A DNA stretch of 64,000 bases from Nymphaea colorata (lineage: Eukaryota; Streptophyta; Magnoliopsida; Nymphaeales; Nymphaeaceae), in NCBI RefSeq assembly GCF_008831285.2, contig NC_045140.1, positions 20,458,370 through 20,522,369 of the forward strand. Direction: 5' to 3'. The notes below the pieces were generated by a model. It did no database searches. It was not told the origin of the DNA and saw only the letters and a list, made by a program, of their open reading frames with translations. Shown here piece by piece: positions 25,801 through 36,400 of this stretch. The number at the start of each line of letters is the position of its first letter. The stretch's first letter is position 1. Both the position numbers and the translations under genes were made by a program.

Positions 25801-26035
25801 GACATTCCCTTACCCAAACACCACGTCGACTACGTGGCGGACGATCGAGACGAATGCCGGTGCCTCGGAGGTCGGCGACGGAAGAGCAACTGGCGGGTGA
25901 AGATAGGGGAAGGGAAAGAGGAAAGGTGGGGAGACGAGGAGAAGAAAGGCCGAGAGGAGAAGCGTCAGAGCAGGGGGAAGCAAAGGATCGACAGTGCGGA
26001 GCCAGAGAGAGAGAGAATGGGGTTGAGAACGCCAT
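10850..26035 (-). CDS. ADK5: Adenylate kinase 5, chloroplastic (ADK + DUF1995), 19 coding exons, 602 aa
   Basis: Exons in gene order: 25814-26035, 25630-25728, 23782-23910, 23564-23698, 20993-21139, 20106-20180, 19929-20016, 18968-19017, 18695-18823, 17900-17935, 17732-17812, 16032-16170, 14405-14484, 12427-12492, 12084-12113, 11884-11993, 11159-11296, 10974-11003, 10850-10874. All use GT..AG, phases agree and the total is 603 codons including the stop. Residues 1-74 are a Ser/Pro/Arg-rich plastid transit peptide. The kinase part has the P-loop GAPASGKGT (91-99), the AMP-site [19 protein letters not shown], the LID segment [10 protein letters not shown] and LITRPDD. It catalyses ATP + AMP <-> 2 ADP. 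From about residue 330 onward it matches DUF1995, typical of plastid proteins, ending WGFLSNIF. The length is close to Arabidopsis ADK5 (588 aa). Exon 3 uses a slightly weak donor (GTATCG). Introns also carry (GT)n at 14315-14334 and (CT)n at 17651-17676. No disabling change is seen. Confidence 0.92.
12621..12971. mobile_element. MITE-like element with inverted termini, in ADK5 intron 13
   Basis: The ends form imperfect inverted repeats: TAGGCCTGGGCAT on the left, and ATGCCCAGGCTTA on the right (reverse complement TAAGCCTGGGCAT). They are flanked by a direct CTCTCTG at 12614-12620 and 12972-12978, giving a 7-8 bp target-site duplication as in hAT-type elements. The arms are very GC-rich (GGCCGGCCCGGCCC-like) and surround an AT-rich core of about 130 bp. 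No transposase frame is present, so it is non-autonomous. A related but degraded core occurs at 55330-55475. Confidence 0.7.
13475..13660. repeat. Possible degraded transposon fragment in ADK5 intron 13
   Basis: This stretch begins with a GCCACGGCTGGAGC-like motif and ends with CTCTGCCACTGGGC, enclosing GGCGACCCCTTAG and GGCCCTGG blocks. GCCACTG/GGCTCCGCC ends with G/C-run interiors are familiar from dispersed plant repeats. I cannot see a clear target-site duplication, so the boundaries and class are uncertain. Confidence 0.3.
21732..22291. mobile_element. Probable solo LTR (about 560 bp) in ADK5 intron 4
   Basis: The segment starts TGTTAGAAAATATG and ends TTTCCTAACA, so it has the TGTTAG...CTAACA ends typical of plant Ty1/copia LTRs. 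Inside are a TATA-like TATATAAAATG near 21780-21790 and an AATAAAG polyadenylation-like signal near 21967. No primer-binding site, gag or pol sequence follows. The 5-bp flanks (ACCCT and GCCTC) do not match, so either the element is old or its boundary is misjudged. Confidence 0.45.
24571..24910. repeat. Perfect tandem duplication, 2 x 170 bp, in ADK5 intron 2
   Basis: Positions 24571-24740 and 24741-24910 read identically base for base. Both begin GGTGAGTAGACTGTC and end TTCGATTCGA. They contain the perfect palindrome GATTCAGCTGAATC. Full identity in intron sequence means either a very recent duplication or an assembly or consensus artefact. Confidence 0.95.
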
Positions 26036-26655
26036 TGGCGGGAAGCGTCTCTGTCTCGGGCGCGCGCTTCTTCCTCCTCTCAGGAGCGCGAAGATAATGG
26101 AAGGCGGGGCCCGTTGGGATTCTTTGTGTGTGGGAGATGAAAAGATTTGAAAGGTAGGAGCTCCTTGTGGACGCGGCTTCGCAGTCTCTTTTGCAATTTT
26201 ACCTTGAAGGTTCTCGTTTTACTTGCTAATTCATAGGAAACTGCTGATATTGTAATAATTACAGTTAGCTGCCTAAACCTACGAGCTATGCCTCAAAACA
26301 TGTCTCCTTTTAAGAGCTACCCTTTTGTCCAACACATGCACATGCCAAGTTGCCTACGAATACATAGATACGTTGTTTATTAAATCTAATCCGTGAGGCT
26401 GCGGGTCTGCTGATTTAGTTGAATAACTAAATGGGTTGTGAATCAGCCCAAAAAAATATTTAAAATAATGTCTTCAAAAATAAATGGAAAACACACATAA
26501 TTAAGCAAAACTAAGGGACGTTTGAAATATTTAAAAAACATTTTATAACAACCACATGGCACTCTTGAATCGGGTGTCGAATTAAATCAACTTGCCATCC
26601 ACTTGATTGAGGCCGATTTCTCTCACAAGTCATTTTTTAAGGATCAAAATTGAGT

Positions 26656-26686
<31 letters not shown>

Positions 26687-28823
26687 GTAACTTCAAAGTT
26701 ACTTAACCATCTAATCAAGACCATTCAACATGATGAACACTAATCCAACCAATTATAACGGTTGTCATGTAGAGATCTTCAATTGAAGGGTTGCAAGTAA
26801 CTCTGATTCTCTGAATCACGTCTTTGATAAGTCTAATTCTTTTCACTGTTTGAAGTAAAGCGAGCTGACTGGGCTCACTTGGACTCGAGCCCACCGCATG
26901 ACATGGATGGGTCAACAAGTTGCACCATTTTTATGCCATTTATGCAAACCAACCAAGCTTGACACCCTAAGCATGATCTATTAATACATTCGGATCATCA
27001 TAAAAATCTTTGTACCCAAATATCAAAAGATAGCCATAAATAGATCGTTGGGTTTTTCAACAAAAAAAATTCTTGAATTAAGTCATTCTCTCTTCCCCCC
27101 AACCTCCATACACCTGGCTAAGAGGCCAAGTTAGTCGAACGTTAGAGTTGTACCCTTTTTCCTTTTTCCGGGTACAGTTCACTGTGGTAACATAAGGCTG
27201 CTCATTACCACCACAGATGGAAAGCACGAGGCAAGAGCATACCTAGAGCTCACTTGCAGTTCTCCTCTTGAGTGATTTAGCACTCAGGGTGTGCCTTATT
27301 AGTAGGTGGAAGAAAGAACAGAAGGGCTCTCAGTTTCTGTAACTGTTAAACATAATTAATACAGTACTGGATAGTTATTATCAGACCTAAGAACATATCA
27401 ACTGATGTGGCAATGCAATTAATACTCGTGATGAAAGCCGCTATGATGGACACGAGGGTGAGATTTTGCAAACATGTAGTTTGTACTTGGTAAGCATAAG
27501 CATAAAGAAAAAATAAGCATTTTATTAACCTGCCCAATTTGGTACAGTTATGGCAGATGGGTGACCAAGATGAAGCTGAAAAAGCATTCTTTTTTTTTGT
27601 TTTGGCTTCGCTTACACCAAATTTTCATCAATATGTATTGCTGGATGCTGGTGAAAATAATTGAGAGAAAATGATATAACAAACATGCATAATTTCAACA
27701 AGCATGCGATAAAGAATGTCCAAGACCAGAAGTTCACAGACCTGAAACTCTTTTAGTTAATGTTACTTTTACAACATAGCATCCAGCCTCGATAAAAACT
27801 GAGAGATGAAAACTTTTCTTGGTTAGCATCTACGTACATGACAATTTCTAAGTGTCTTTCATTCAATCCCTCAGTAGGATTGAGCAATGTCATCATGCAG
27901 AATATCAAGTTTCACCAAATGCAGAATCATCCACAAGAGACTGAAAATAAACAGGTAAAAAGACTAGGAAATTTCTGAAGGGAACTTGGCTTGGTTAGAT
28001 TTTTCATGGAAAGCCAAACTGCACCGAGACTCGACATGATAGAAGGGGCAGCTGAGGTCACTAGAATGAGCAACAAAAGCATCCTCTCAAGACCTCTCGT
28101 ACCTCCATATCAAGTGAAGTGCCAAGGTCTTTTTTCAATACCGTTTCATTTCTAAGATTGTGCCTGTAGTTTTGTCAAAGGAAACTTTGGTTCACACTTG
28201 TTATTTCAGGCATCCATATCTGTCAGTTGGACAACTGCGCCTAACAATAGAAGGTGCCACCACAAATAGATTATCAAAAGAAATCAGGTCAGATACAACA
28301 AAAGAAACGGGAAAAGCTAGACTGCTGATAAAACCTAGTACAGAGAAAACACTTGCATGTCCAAAATAATGGATGAAAATGGAAATCGATGACCATGAAA
28401 AGCCAAATATTTTTTAATTTCCTTCGATAGACATACCTGAAACTTGTTATGGAATACACACTTGACACAGCCATGCTTGCGATCCATATATCTAGTTATA
28501 ACATGTGCCAGAGCAATTTAACTCAAAATACAGATTCACCGACATTATTACCTCCGTGCATAACATCCAGATGATGCAGTGCAAAATATTTTGGTTAACA
28601 ATACAATCCATTTACTGTTGTGTGTAAAGAAACAAGTTTGCAATTAAAACTATAAGGAATTGAACTAACACAACATCATTCACGTCTTGTCTTATCAATT
28701 ACATAATCTTGGAACAAAAACAAAATGGAATGAACATCCACAAAACTACATCAAACTGCTCGATTAAATGAACTTAAGCTGTGGTCCGCCTCTTCGCCTC
28801 TGAATTTTCGTGTGCTGGTGACC
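26036..28823. other. Intergenic: ADK5 promoter side and TMN11-like 3' flank
   Basis: The first about 150 bp upstream of the ADK5 start are GC-rich and probably hold its 5' UTR and promoter. Plus-strand frames there are antisense shadows. A (TA)n microsatellite lies at 26656-26683. From about 27.3 kb to 28.8 kb the DNA is AT-rich with no recognisable exon; its right end should include the 3' UTR of the TM9SF gene. Confidence 0.5.
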
Positions 28824-30797
28824 TTAATCTAGTTTAACGGACGAGAACAGGAAATGCACAAACCAGAAAGAAGAAAGGAAGCCTGTAGTTCCCGTCGCAA
28901 GCATTATCGCTAACACCATGAGAAGCGAGTACCCAAGGTATAAAGTGGCAGAAACTGGACCACTGAGACTCTGAAGATCGAAAACAAGATAGTTGATGGA
29001 GTAGAGGAAAATGTATATGGCAACAGAACCAGAAGCAAAGAAGGACTTCCACCACCATCTCCAGTCCTCCACACACAGATGCATGTAAGTGAGAACAAGT
29101 GAAACTTCAGCGCAGACGACAACCAGCAGAACCATCACGACAAACAGGAAGCCGAAGACATAGTAAACACGGCCCATCCATAAGCTCGACATTATAAAGA
29201 AAAGCTCGATAAAGAGTGTCCCAAAAGGAAGTGTACCCGCTCCAAGAACAAGCAACCATGATGGGTACTTCTGGGAAGGTATTTCCCGAGGAATTTGATT
29301 GGTTCTGACTGGGTACTCAATATGTGGAGCCTTTGCTCCAAGATATCCTCCAACAAGTGTGAGAGGCACAGAGATACAAAACCAAAGCAAAAGCAAAATA
29401 ATGAACAAGGCGAAGGGAATAGCTCCGGTGCTGTGACTACCCCATAACAGGAAGTTTAGGACAGTGAGAATCAAGAATGCAATGCCGGGGAAGAAACAAG
29501 CAACACGCCAAGAAACCGACATCCACCCAGAGATATCACCACATTTTATTGTCTTCCAAAGTCTAACGGCCACATAACCAGCCAATATCCCAAGAACAAG
29601 GAAGAAGAACAACATGCCGGTAATGAGTGTACCCCGTGAAGCTGGAGACATGAAACCAAGAGCGGCAAAAAGAATGGTTACTACTGCCATGCCAAGAATC
29701 TGAACTCCATCTCCCACCATGACACAAAGTAAAAGAGGACTATCGGGAGCTCTGAACACATCACCAACAACAAGTTTCCATCCGGAGAGCTCCTCATTCA
29801 TCTGAGCTTGTGCTTCCTTGTCAAGCTCTTCATAACGCGTGAGATCTCGCCGAACGGTTCTGAGGAAGATCACAAACACGATACCCGCAAGAAAGGCAAT
29901 GACCATGAGAGAATTGAGAATTGAAAACCAATGCACCTTTGATCCTTCCATTTTCAAGTAAGCATCCCATCTCGACGGCCACTTTATGTCACTCTCCACG
30001 AAAGAAACCTCATAAGAAAACACTACAGGCTGCCCTTCCTTCATTACCATTGATAGTGTAGATGGGTCGCATGTTATGGCAGAAGGGTACTTGCCATACA
30101 TTTTCAAGTTCTTAACCAGATTGGCGTCATGCTGTTGGCTACAAGGGACAACCTCAAAACCCACAACCATATAACCAGGCGCGCTGCTGCCAGTCTTCTC
30201 CACTGGTGGGATCATTTCCGCCGCATCCCCTGTTCCCATCACCCTGGCCACATTGTTCTCTTCGTACTTATGAATCAATACAGTGAATTTCAAGTGATTG
30301 AACAAGTAATACCCATTAGAGGCATGATACCCAACTGGGTACCCCGTAAATCTGAGGTAATAAGTGTCCTTCTTCGCGTATCGAATCGCCGGAAGATTAT
30401 CGAGCATCGGATTCACCTGATACATCTCATCTATCCTACGCTGGAGCAACTTAACTTGGTCTGCTGTAAGGGGGGCGGTCATGCAGAGAAAGATCTCAGT
30501 TTCATTACCCTTCATCTTGAACTGATAAGGGGAGTTCTCGATCCTATCACCCATCAAGATCTCGCCGAGATTCTCCGCGCTATCCTTGATCCCTTCCTGA
30601 GGCTGGCAGAAGGGCAAGCTATAATAGCTAAAGGGCATCTCTGTATCAACCGATGTTATGGAATTCACCTTCACGGATAGCTTGTCCCCTTCCAAATATT
30701 TGTGTGGGTAACTACCTGGGAGGTAGAACCCATCTCCAGAGTTCAAGATCAAACATAGAACCAGCACCAAAAATCTGAATCTTGGAAACGGATCCAT
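28824..30797 (-). CDS. TMN11: Transmembrane 9 superfamily member (EMP70), TMN11-like, 657 aa
   Basis: Plant EMP70/TM9SF proteins are Golgi/endosomal nine-helix proteins with roles in trafficking. This intronless frame starts at the ATG at 30797; the ten codons upstream begin with TTG and are not needed. It has a signal peptide (about 1-23, core LVLVLCLIL) followed by FYLPGSYPHKY, a typical mature N-terminus. A luminal domain runs to about residue 288, and nine hydrophobic helices follow from about 291 to the end, with loops such as FRAPDSPLLLC and GAKAPHIEYPVRTNQIPR. The C-terminus SSVKLD carries the KXD/E COPI-binding Golgi-retention motif, with FWFVHF upstream resembling the FV/Y ER-export motif described for Arabidopsis EMP12. 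Length is normal for the family. ADK5 lies just downstream on the same strand. Confidence 0.93.
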   Translation of the reverse strand: MDPFPRFRFLVLVLCLILNSGDGFYLPGSYPHKYLEGDKLSVKVNSITSVDTEMPFSYYSLPFCQPQEGIKDSAENLGEILMGDRIENSPYQFKMKGNETEIFLCMTAPLTADQVKLLQRRIDEMYQVNPMLDNLPAIRYAKKDTYYLRFTGYPVGYHASNGYYLFNHLKFTVLIHKYEENNVARVMGTGDAAEMIPPVEKTGSSAPGYMVVGFEVVPCSQQHDANLVKNLKMYGKYPSAITCDPSTLSMVMKEGQPVVFSYEVSFVESDIKWPSRWDAYLKMEGSKVHWFSILNSLMVIAFLAGIVFVIFLRTVRRDLTRYEELDKEAQAQMNEELSGWKLVVGDVFRAPDSPLLLCVMVGDGVQILGMAVVTILFAALGFMSPASRGTLITGMLFFFLVLGILAGYVAVRLWKTIKCGDISGWMSVSWRVACFFPGIAFLILTVLNFLLWGSHSTGAIPFALFIILLLLWFCISVPLTLVGGYLGAKAPHIEYPVRTNQIPREIPSQKYPSWLLVLGAGTLPFGTLFIELFFIMSSLWMGRVYYVFGFLFVVMVLLVVVCAEVSLVLTYMHLCVEDWRWWWKSFFASGSVAIYIFLYSINYLVFDLQSLSGPVSATLYLGYSLLMVLAIMLATGTTGFLSSFWFVHFLFSSVKLD

Positions 30798-31130
30798 TGA
30801 TGAACACCCAACTTTCTGGATCACCAAGAAGTTTCTACCTTCTTTACCTTAGATCTAGAAGATGCCCAATGGAAGGGCACGGCTACAGATGACTTCTCTC
30901 AGATCTTGGCTATATTGGGATCTACAGATCTGGACTTGTGTAAAGGCACGAAAAGGCAGCAGCAAAAGGAAAATAAGGGAAGTCACAGATGAGGCCTTAC
31001 CTCTTGCTGAGAAAGAAGGGACACGATGGAGGAGGACCAAGATGGTGAGAAGCGGCACTGAGAATCAGGAGTCAGGAGAAGGCAGAGAGAGGGAGAGACA
31101 GACCGACGGAGAGATTTATTGGAAGAGAGT
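30798..31130 (-). other. 5' leader of the TMN11-like gene with a possible UTR intron
   Basis: Upstream of the ATG the minus strand contains a strong donor, GAG/GTAAGG, at about 30999-31003. Several acceptor-like sites, such as TTCTAG, lie near 30858-30864. This suggests an intron in the 5' UTR, which is frequent in plant EMP70 genes. The acceptor and the transcription start are not resolved. Confidence 0.35.
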
Positions 31131-31739
31131 TGAAGAAATGTCCACAATGAATATTGAAAAGTCGACTGTATCAAAATAGGGTCTCGAAGAAACCGTCGTC
31201 AGAATCGTCTTCAGCAAAATCGTTCAAAAAATATCGGTTTGTAACACAGCGGGGAACTGATTTACAATATATCGATCAAATTACCGATTCGTTAAGGATC
31301 GCTAATTACGCAGAGAAGACTGGGTATGTAACTATTGATTCAAATTTTATGTCTTTCCTTAACAAGGCTCGACTTATGGGATGAGAAAAATGTCTGCAAA
31401 AACTTATACTGTCATCCGTATCATAATAGAAACTATGCAAAAAAAATAAAAACTTGGTAATGTGGTCATGTGGACCGTCCAATTCTGGAGTTAAAGTTGA
31501 TTGTCTTTTTGGTTGTCCACGCTTTCAGATTCGGTCCGGACCTTCCGTCCTCTTGCTTCCATCGTCCATTGCTTGGGTTGGGAAGAAAGACAATTGTAAT
31601 ATTGTATGATGGTTGATGGCTGACGGCTTGCCTATACTTGCTTGCTTAACAATTTTCCATACCTGAGCTACTAGTCTAAACCGCTAATAAAAGGGATTGT
31701 ATTATTTTTCTTCTTGACAATTTTTTAATGGTTACTTAA

Positions 31740-32052
31740 GGTTGCATTTGATAGCTTCAAATCTAGTATATAAAGTCGGATTTACTGAGTAAATCTGAAG
31801 TTTATGAAACTGTAGAGTTAAGGATTGCAGATTTCATATCCATGAAAATGCACAAATCCATGGATCTCAGATCGGATGAAAAGGGTGGTGGGGGGTGTGT
31901 GTTTGACTTAAGTGTGGATTCCATATCTACACATGCTTGAGGGGGTGCATCAAACAAGGGCTTTTAAAACCTAAGATTTAAAAACTTCCAATCTCAGATC
32001 CAAGGCTCTAAAATTTATTGTTGATCTAAGATCCATGACAAACAAATGCAAT
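31740..32052. mobile_element. Possible Tourist-like MITE (about 313 bp)
   Basis: The left end GGTTGCATTTGATAG and the right end ACAAACAAATGCAAT share an inverted TTGCATTTG core. Both are flanked by TAA, as expected for the 3-bp TTA/TAA target duplications of PIF/Harbinger-derived MITEs. The interior is non-coding. The inverted repeats are short, so the call is tentative. Confidence 0.4.
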
Positions 32053-32366
32053 TAAGAGAAAACACATTGAGCATACAAGGTCATACCATTATATGCCTCT
32101 AAGGTTTTGGCTTGCTTCAGAGCTTTAGGTGAACCTACGGTGCATCATCCAAATTGGGTGTCATGCTCGTCACTCTTTGTACCCTAGATTATAACATACC
32201 GGAGCATGACAAACCATGGATTTAAACCTCGAACCGCTTATGGTCTCTTAAAAAAACAACTCGACTTTATATTTCGAACTTAGTCTCCATTGTTGAATAT
32301 TCTTAGAATTGATATTCATCGATAGATCTAATATATAAGGGTATGACAGCTCCCTCTCCACCCCCC

Positions 32367-32368
<2 letters not shown>

Positions 32369-32454
<86 letters not shown>
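32369..32454. repeat. Compound microsatellite (CT)n(TA)n
   Basis: A (CT) run of about 14 bp passes directly into about 36 TA units, the longest simple repeat in the window. It is likely to vary in length between individuals. Confidence 0.95.
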
Positions 32455-32456
<2 letters not shown>

Positions 32457-33412
32457 AATGAAGATTATGGATCAATAGAACTGCACGCCTCTGGTACCTT
32501 TGATTGGATTGCCTTTTAAGCATCTTTGTTTTTTTTATCTTACATGATGAGGAAGAATCCCTCCTCTTCCTTCCGCCATCGTCCATAATCTGAAAAAAAA
32601 ACCCGCCCTGGTTGGCACAGTCTTGATGATTGTTCATGAACTTTATACACACACACATACACGTTTATGCACACACACCTACGCACACACGAATCTTAGA
32701 ATATGCTATTTAGATGTATGCACGCACACACACACACACACGCGCGAACTCTTACAATATGCTATTTAGACATACGTCGTGCAAACCATCATCCATTCAT
32801 TTTATCAACTTAAGACAATACATATCAATTTTTTTTTTTTTAAAGTCTTATATTTTGGCGAATGTAATGATCTAAGACTCAGATGACTCTTTCGGAGGAA
32901 GCACAGTTGAACGTTTTGTTTATATTTTGATCTAATGCATTATCGAGAAGTCGTCTTTTTCAAGGTCTAAAACTGCGTTAAGTGGCCAGATTTCTGCATG
33001 CCTCAACTTACATGTAGGACCTATCCTTCTGTGGTACAAAAACATAACCCGTTCGAATAGCAATCGCTCACGGAAAATCGATTGGATATTCGAATCTCTC
33101 TATCCACAAGCAAAGGGGCAATTCCTCCGCTAGAAGTAAATCATATCGTCCTTTTTTTGAAGACGCACCTGTAAAATTATTACGTTATTTTACTTGAATT
33201 ACGATATTCGTAAGGGCGGTAGCACCAACTTCTGCATTTCTACGGACATTTGTTAAACGGATACCTTTTATACGGACAAAACAGGAGCTTTGAGTTGATC
33301 GCGCAAAGTTTCAACTTAGCGAGAAAAATACCGTAAGTGGGAACTAGGACGTGTGCCTCCGAGCTTTTCCGGGAGAGTTCGGAACGCGGAGGGCCTGGTA
33401 GAGGAGGGCATC

Positions 33413-36400
33413 ATGGGTGGCGGTGGCCGTCGTAGCGGTGGGGGGAAAAGGAGGTGCAACCGGAGTGGCGGTGACAGTGGTGATGGTGCTTTCCGCGGAG
33501 GGAGCTCGTCGAGAGGTTGCCGTGATGCTTTTTCTTCTCCCTGTTCTGGTTTTTCTCTGATAGCCCGATGTGACCATCTTCTTCTATTATTCGGTTGTTC
33601 TTGTTTGCGCTCAATTCATAACGTGCCCGATATGTTCTCAACTCTAACCTGTACTCTTAATTTTGTTCCTCTCTTTTTGTCATTTTTCTCCCCAATAACC
33701 CAAGGAGGTCATATTCATCTTTTTTAGATCTGTGCACCTTTCTTCTTCTTTCTGCCTAATCACTCCGAGTGACCACCTTCTTCACGTTGTTCTTTCTCTT
33801 CAGCTGCCCATCTGTCTCTTTTTTTGTTTTGATTTTTGGTCTAAAATATATAGTTCTTTTACTATTTTTTGTTTTTTTTGTTTTTAATTTTCATGATTGT
33901 TACTTCTGTGTGCCTGGATTGGATTACAGGAAAACACTGGAAATCCCACCCTGAGTCGCGCTCTATTCGATCAAAGGGGAAGGAAGGAAGTTCTTTGTCG
34001 CGGAAGAACGATCGGGGTACCTTTTATTATTCGTACCTGTCCATGGATGCGGATGCTCAGGTAAGGAGCAAAACAAGAATTCAGATTTTTTTGAAGGCGG
34101 ATTCTTTGTTTTGTCCGTTTTCTGATTCATTGCCTTATAGGATTGAATGTTTGTTGAGTTCTATGTTCTCTTCATTTTGTTCATTCGAACGTAATAGTCT
34201 AGATTTAGAAAAGGATAGTGCTCCGATGTGAAGATCATTTGTTGGTTGAACCACCACGTTGAATGGTTTGTTTAATATCATTCGCATTTTTTTGTTCCAG
34301 AACGGTTCGGAACATGATATTGTGACTACTATGGAAGATAAAACCACGATTTCTGCATTTGAAAGTCGGAATCCAGGCATGCCAATGCCTGCAGATACTT
34401 TTAAATATGACGTAGATGAGGAATTAGTCTTAGGTGAAACCAGCCACAGGGGATTGGGATTTGATGGAGGAGATGAAGGAAATGTTGCGGAGCTGGATGT
34501 CTCGTCAGTCGAATTGAATGAGAAGATTGAATTTGATGAAATTGACAATAGCGATGATGATGGGGTTGACCTTAAGAAGAAGAAAGGGTTGAAGCAAAAA
34601 AATTCTGCATTTCTGTCTATCGGGGGTGTGCGTCTGCTTACAGAAGATGTATCTGATGACGAAGAAGAATGTTCCTTGTCGGATGAGGATCAAGACTTGG
34701 TTGGGTCATTTTCCAGTGATGACGTTGAGGATTCCAGCAATGAAAGTTCCGGAGACTTTGATTATGTTAGTGGCTCCGATGTTGACGATGACGTTGCAGA
34801 GGATTACTTGAATGGTATTGGTGGCAGCACAGAATTTATAAATTTGCAGGAATTGGGAGCAGAATGTTCATCGTCTTCTACTGTTTCAAGTTCTTCCAGC
34901 GATGGTGAAGAGAATTTGGATGAAGGGCTTGATGCTGAGACACCGACACATAGCATGTTGAAAAAGAAAGAATTTAGACAGCAAGAATTAGCAAAGAAGG
35001 GCTTATCCTCAAAGACCAGAACAAACATTCAAATGAATCATGTCACTTTGAGATCAGTTGCTGAATTTGGTACCTTTGATTGTGGCTTGGACAGTATTTT
35101 GTCCCTAAAAGACTCGAGGATGAAAGTTAAGAAGAATAAAAAGAAGCACTCCCCTGATGTTTCTTTGTCATGGCCCATGGATGCTCGTAAAGATAAGAAG
35201 TATAAGAATGTCCCAGGTAAATAAGCTATAATTTCCTTTGATCTCCCTGCAGTATTAAGTTGATGAAGTCATATAGATTCTCAGTTAAGCTAATCATACT
35301 TTCTTAATATCTAGCTTAGTCGCCGCATACTTTTTAACCATGTTGCATTCTTAAGTTCATTTACGTTTCAATAATCTTTGGAGATAAGCTGTGTCATTTA
35401 TACACAAGATATTTTCTACATTTTAGATTCTTTTAGGCATTTTTTACTCATAACAAGTCTTCTTCTTTGCATATGTGCATGCATGGTCATGCATGTGTTT
35501 CAAAATGTGCCCTTTATTGTAGAGTTAGTTAAGTGTACACTTGTTGCCTGCATGACTAATGAGTAGTCAATGACTACTTGTCCCCCACCATTTCTTTAAG
35601 GAGTCAAGCCTGTAATTTTATTGATGTGGCTAGGTGGTAAGGGCTTGATTGCAATCCTGTCGTCTGTGATATTACCCCCGACTCTTATGACATGGGGTCT
35701 TGTTCTCAGGGGGGATGGAATCATTGTCCTTGTGGGAAGCTGAGCGTTTTCTTGCTTGCTTGTGTGTGCTTACCATACTTGAGTTTGAATATGCTCTGTA
35801 TGTTTTGGAAGGTTGGAAGAAAAAGCATCGGAAAGAGGTGATTGCTCTAAAGAGGAGAGAGAGAATGATACGTCGTGGTGTGGACTTGGATCAGATCAAT
35901 TTGGTAATCCATTTGTTTGTGACTTTGTATTCCCCTCTTTTATTAGTCCTTAACCTCTCCATAGTCTTTGGGTGTCATTGGCAGCTAGATTTGCAACATA
36001 TTGATTTTGGTTTTGAGGTTCTCTCTCTCTCTCTATTTTTTTTTTTAATTATAACAAATCCGATCCTTCCTGTTTACTTAGCACATCCAAGTCTGATCTA
36101 GTTACACCACCATTTCTGGTTCATTTTCTAAGTTACTAAGTTTTACTCTAATCTGTCATTTGGAATTTGTATATTCTCTTGTATTTACAATATATCATTG
36201 CATTCTTATGTTTTTGACTTTTTGTGTGTTCTATTGTATAGTGTGAAGTTTGACATTGGATTTTCTATGATATAGAAATATGATTCCTGAGGTTCGTGTT
36301 GTTGTAAAATATATGCAGAGTTTGAGAAAGATGGTCCTTGATGAGGTTGACATGATGTCTTTCCAGCCAATGCATACTCGTGACTGTGCTCAGGTATACT

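Larger units (their letters stand above)
31131..33412. other. Intergenic region between divergent TMN11-like and G-patch genes
   Basis: This holds the two divergent promoter regions. Between them are a MITE-like segment (31740-32052), a very long CT/TA microsatellite (32369-32454) and (CA)n runs near 32640-32745. No coding exon was recognised. The TA repeat creates an artificial poly-Tyr/Ile frame on the minus strand. Confidence 0.5.

Noticed and set aside
25759..26150. Two overlapping plus-strand frames of 98-112 aa rich in Arg/Glu/Gly
   Set aside because: They lie antisense to the GC-rich first exon of ADK5, which is supported by transit-peptide composition and exact splicing.
30129..30680. 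183-aa plus-strand frame
   Set aside because: It is antisense inside the well-supported TM9SF gene.
30798..30827. Upstream extension of the TM9SF frame
   Set aside because: It begins at TTG, and the ATG at 30797 places the signal peptide correctly.
32248..32658. 136-aa minus-strand frame
   Set aside because: Its core is an Ile-Tyr and Arg-Glu repeat translated from the (CT)n(TA)n microsatellite.
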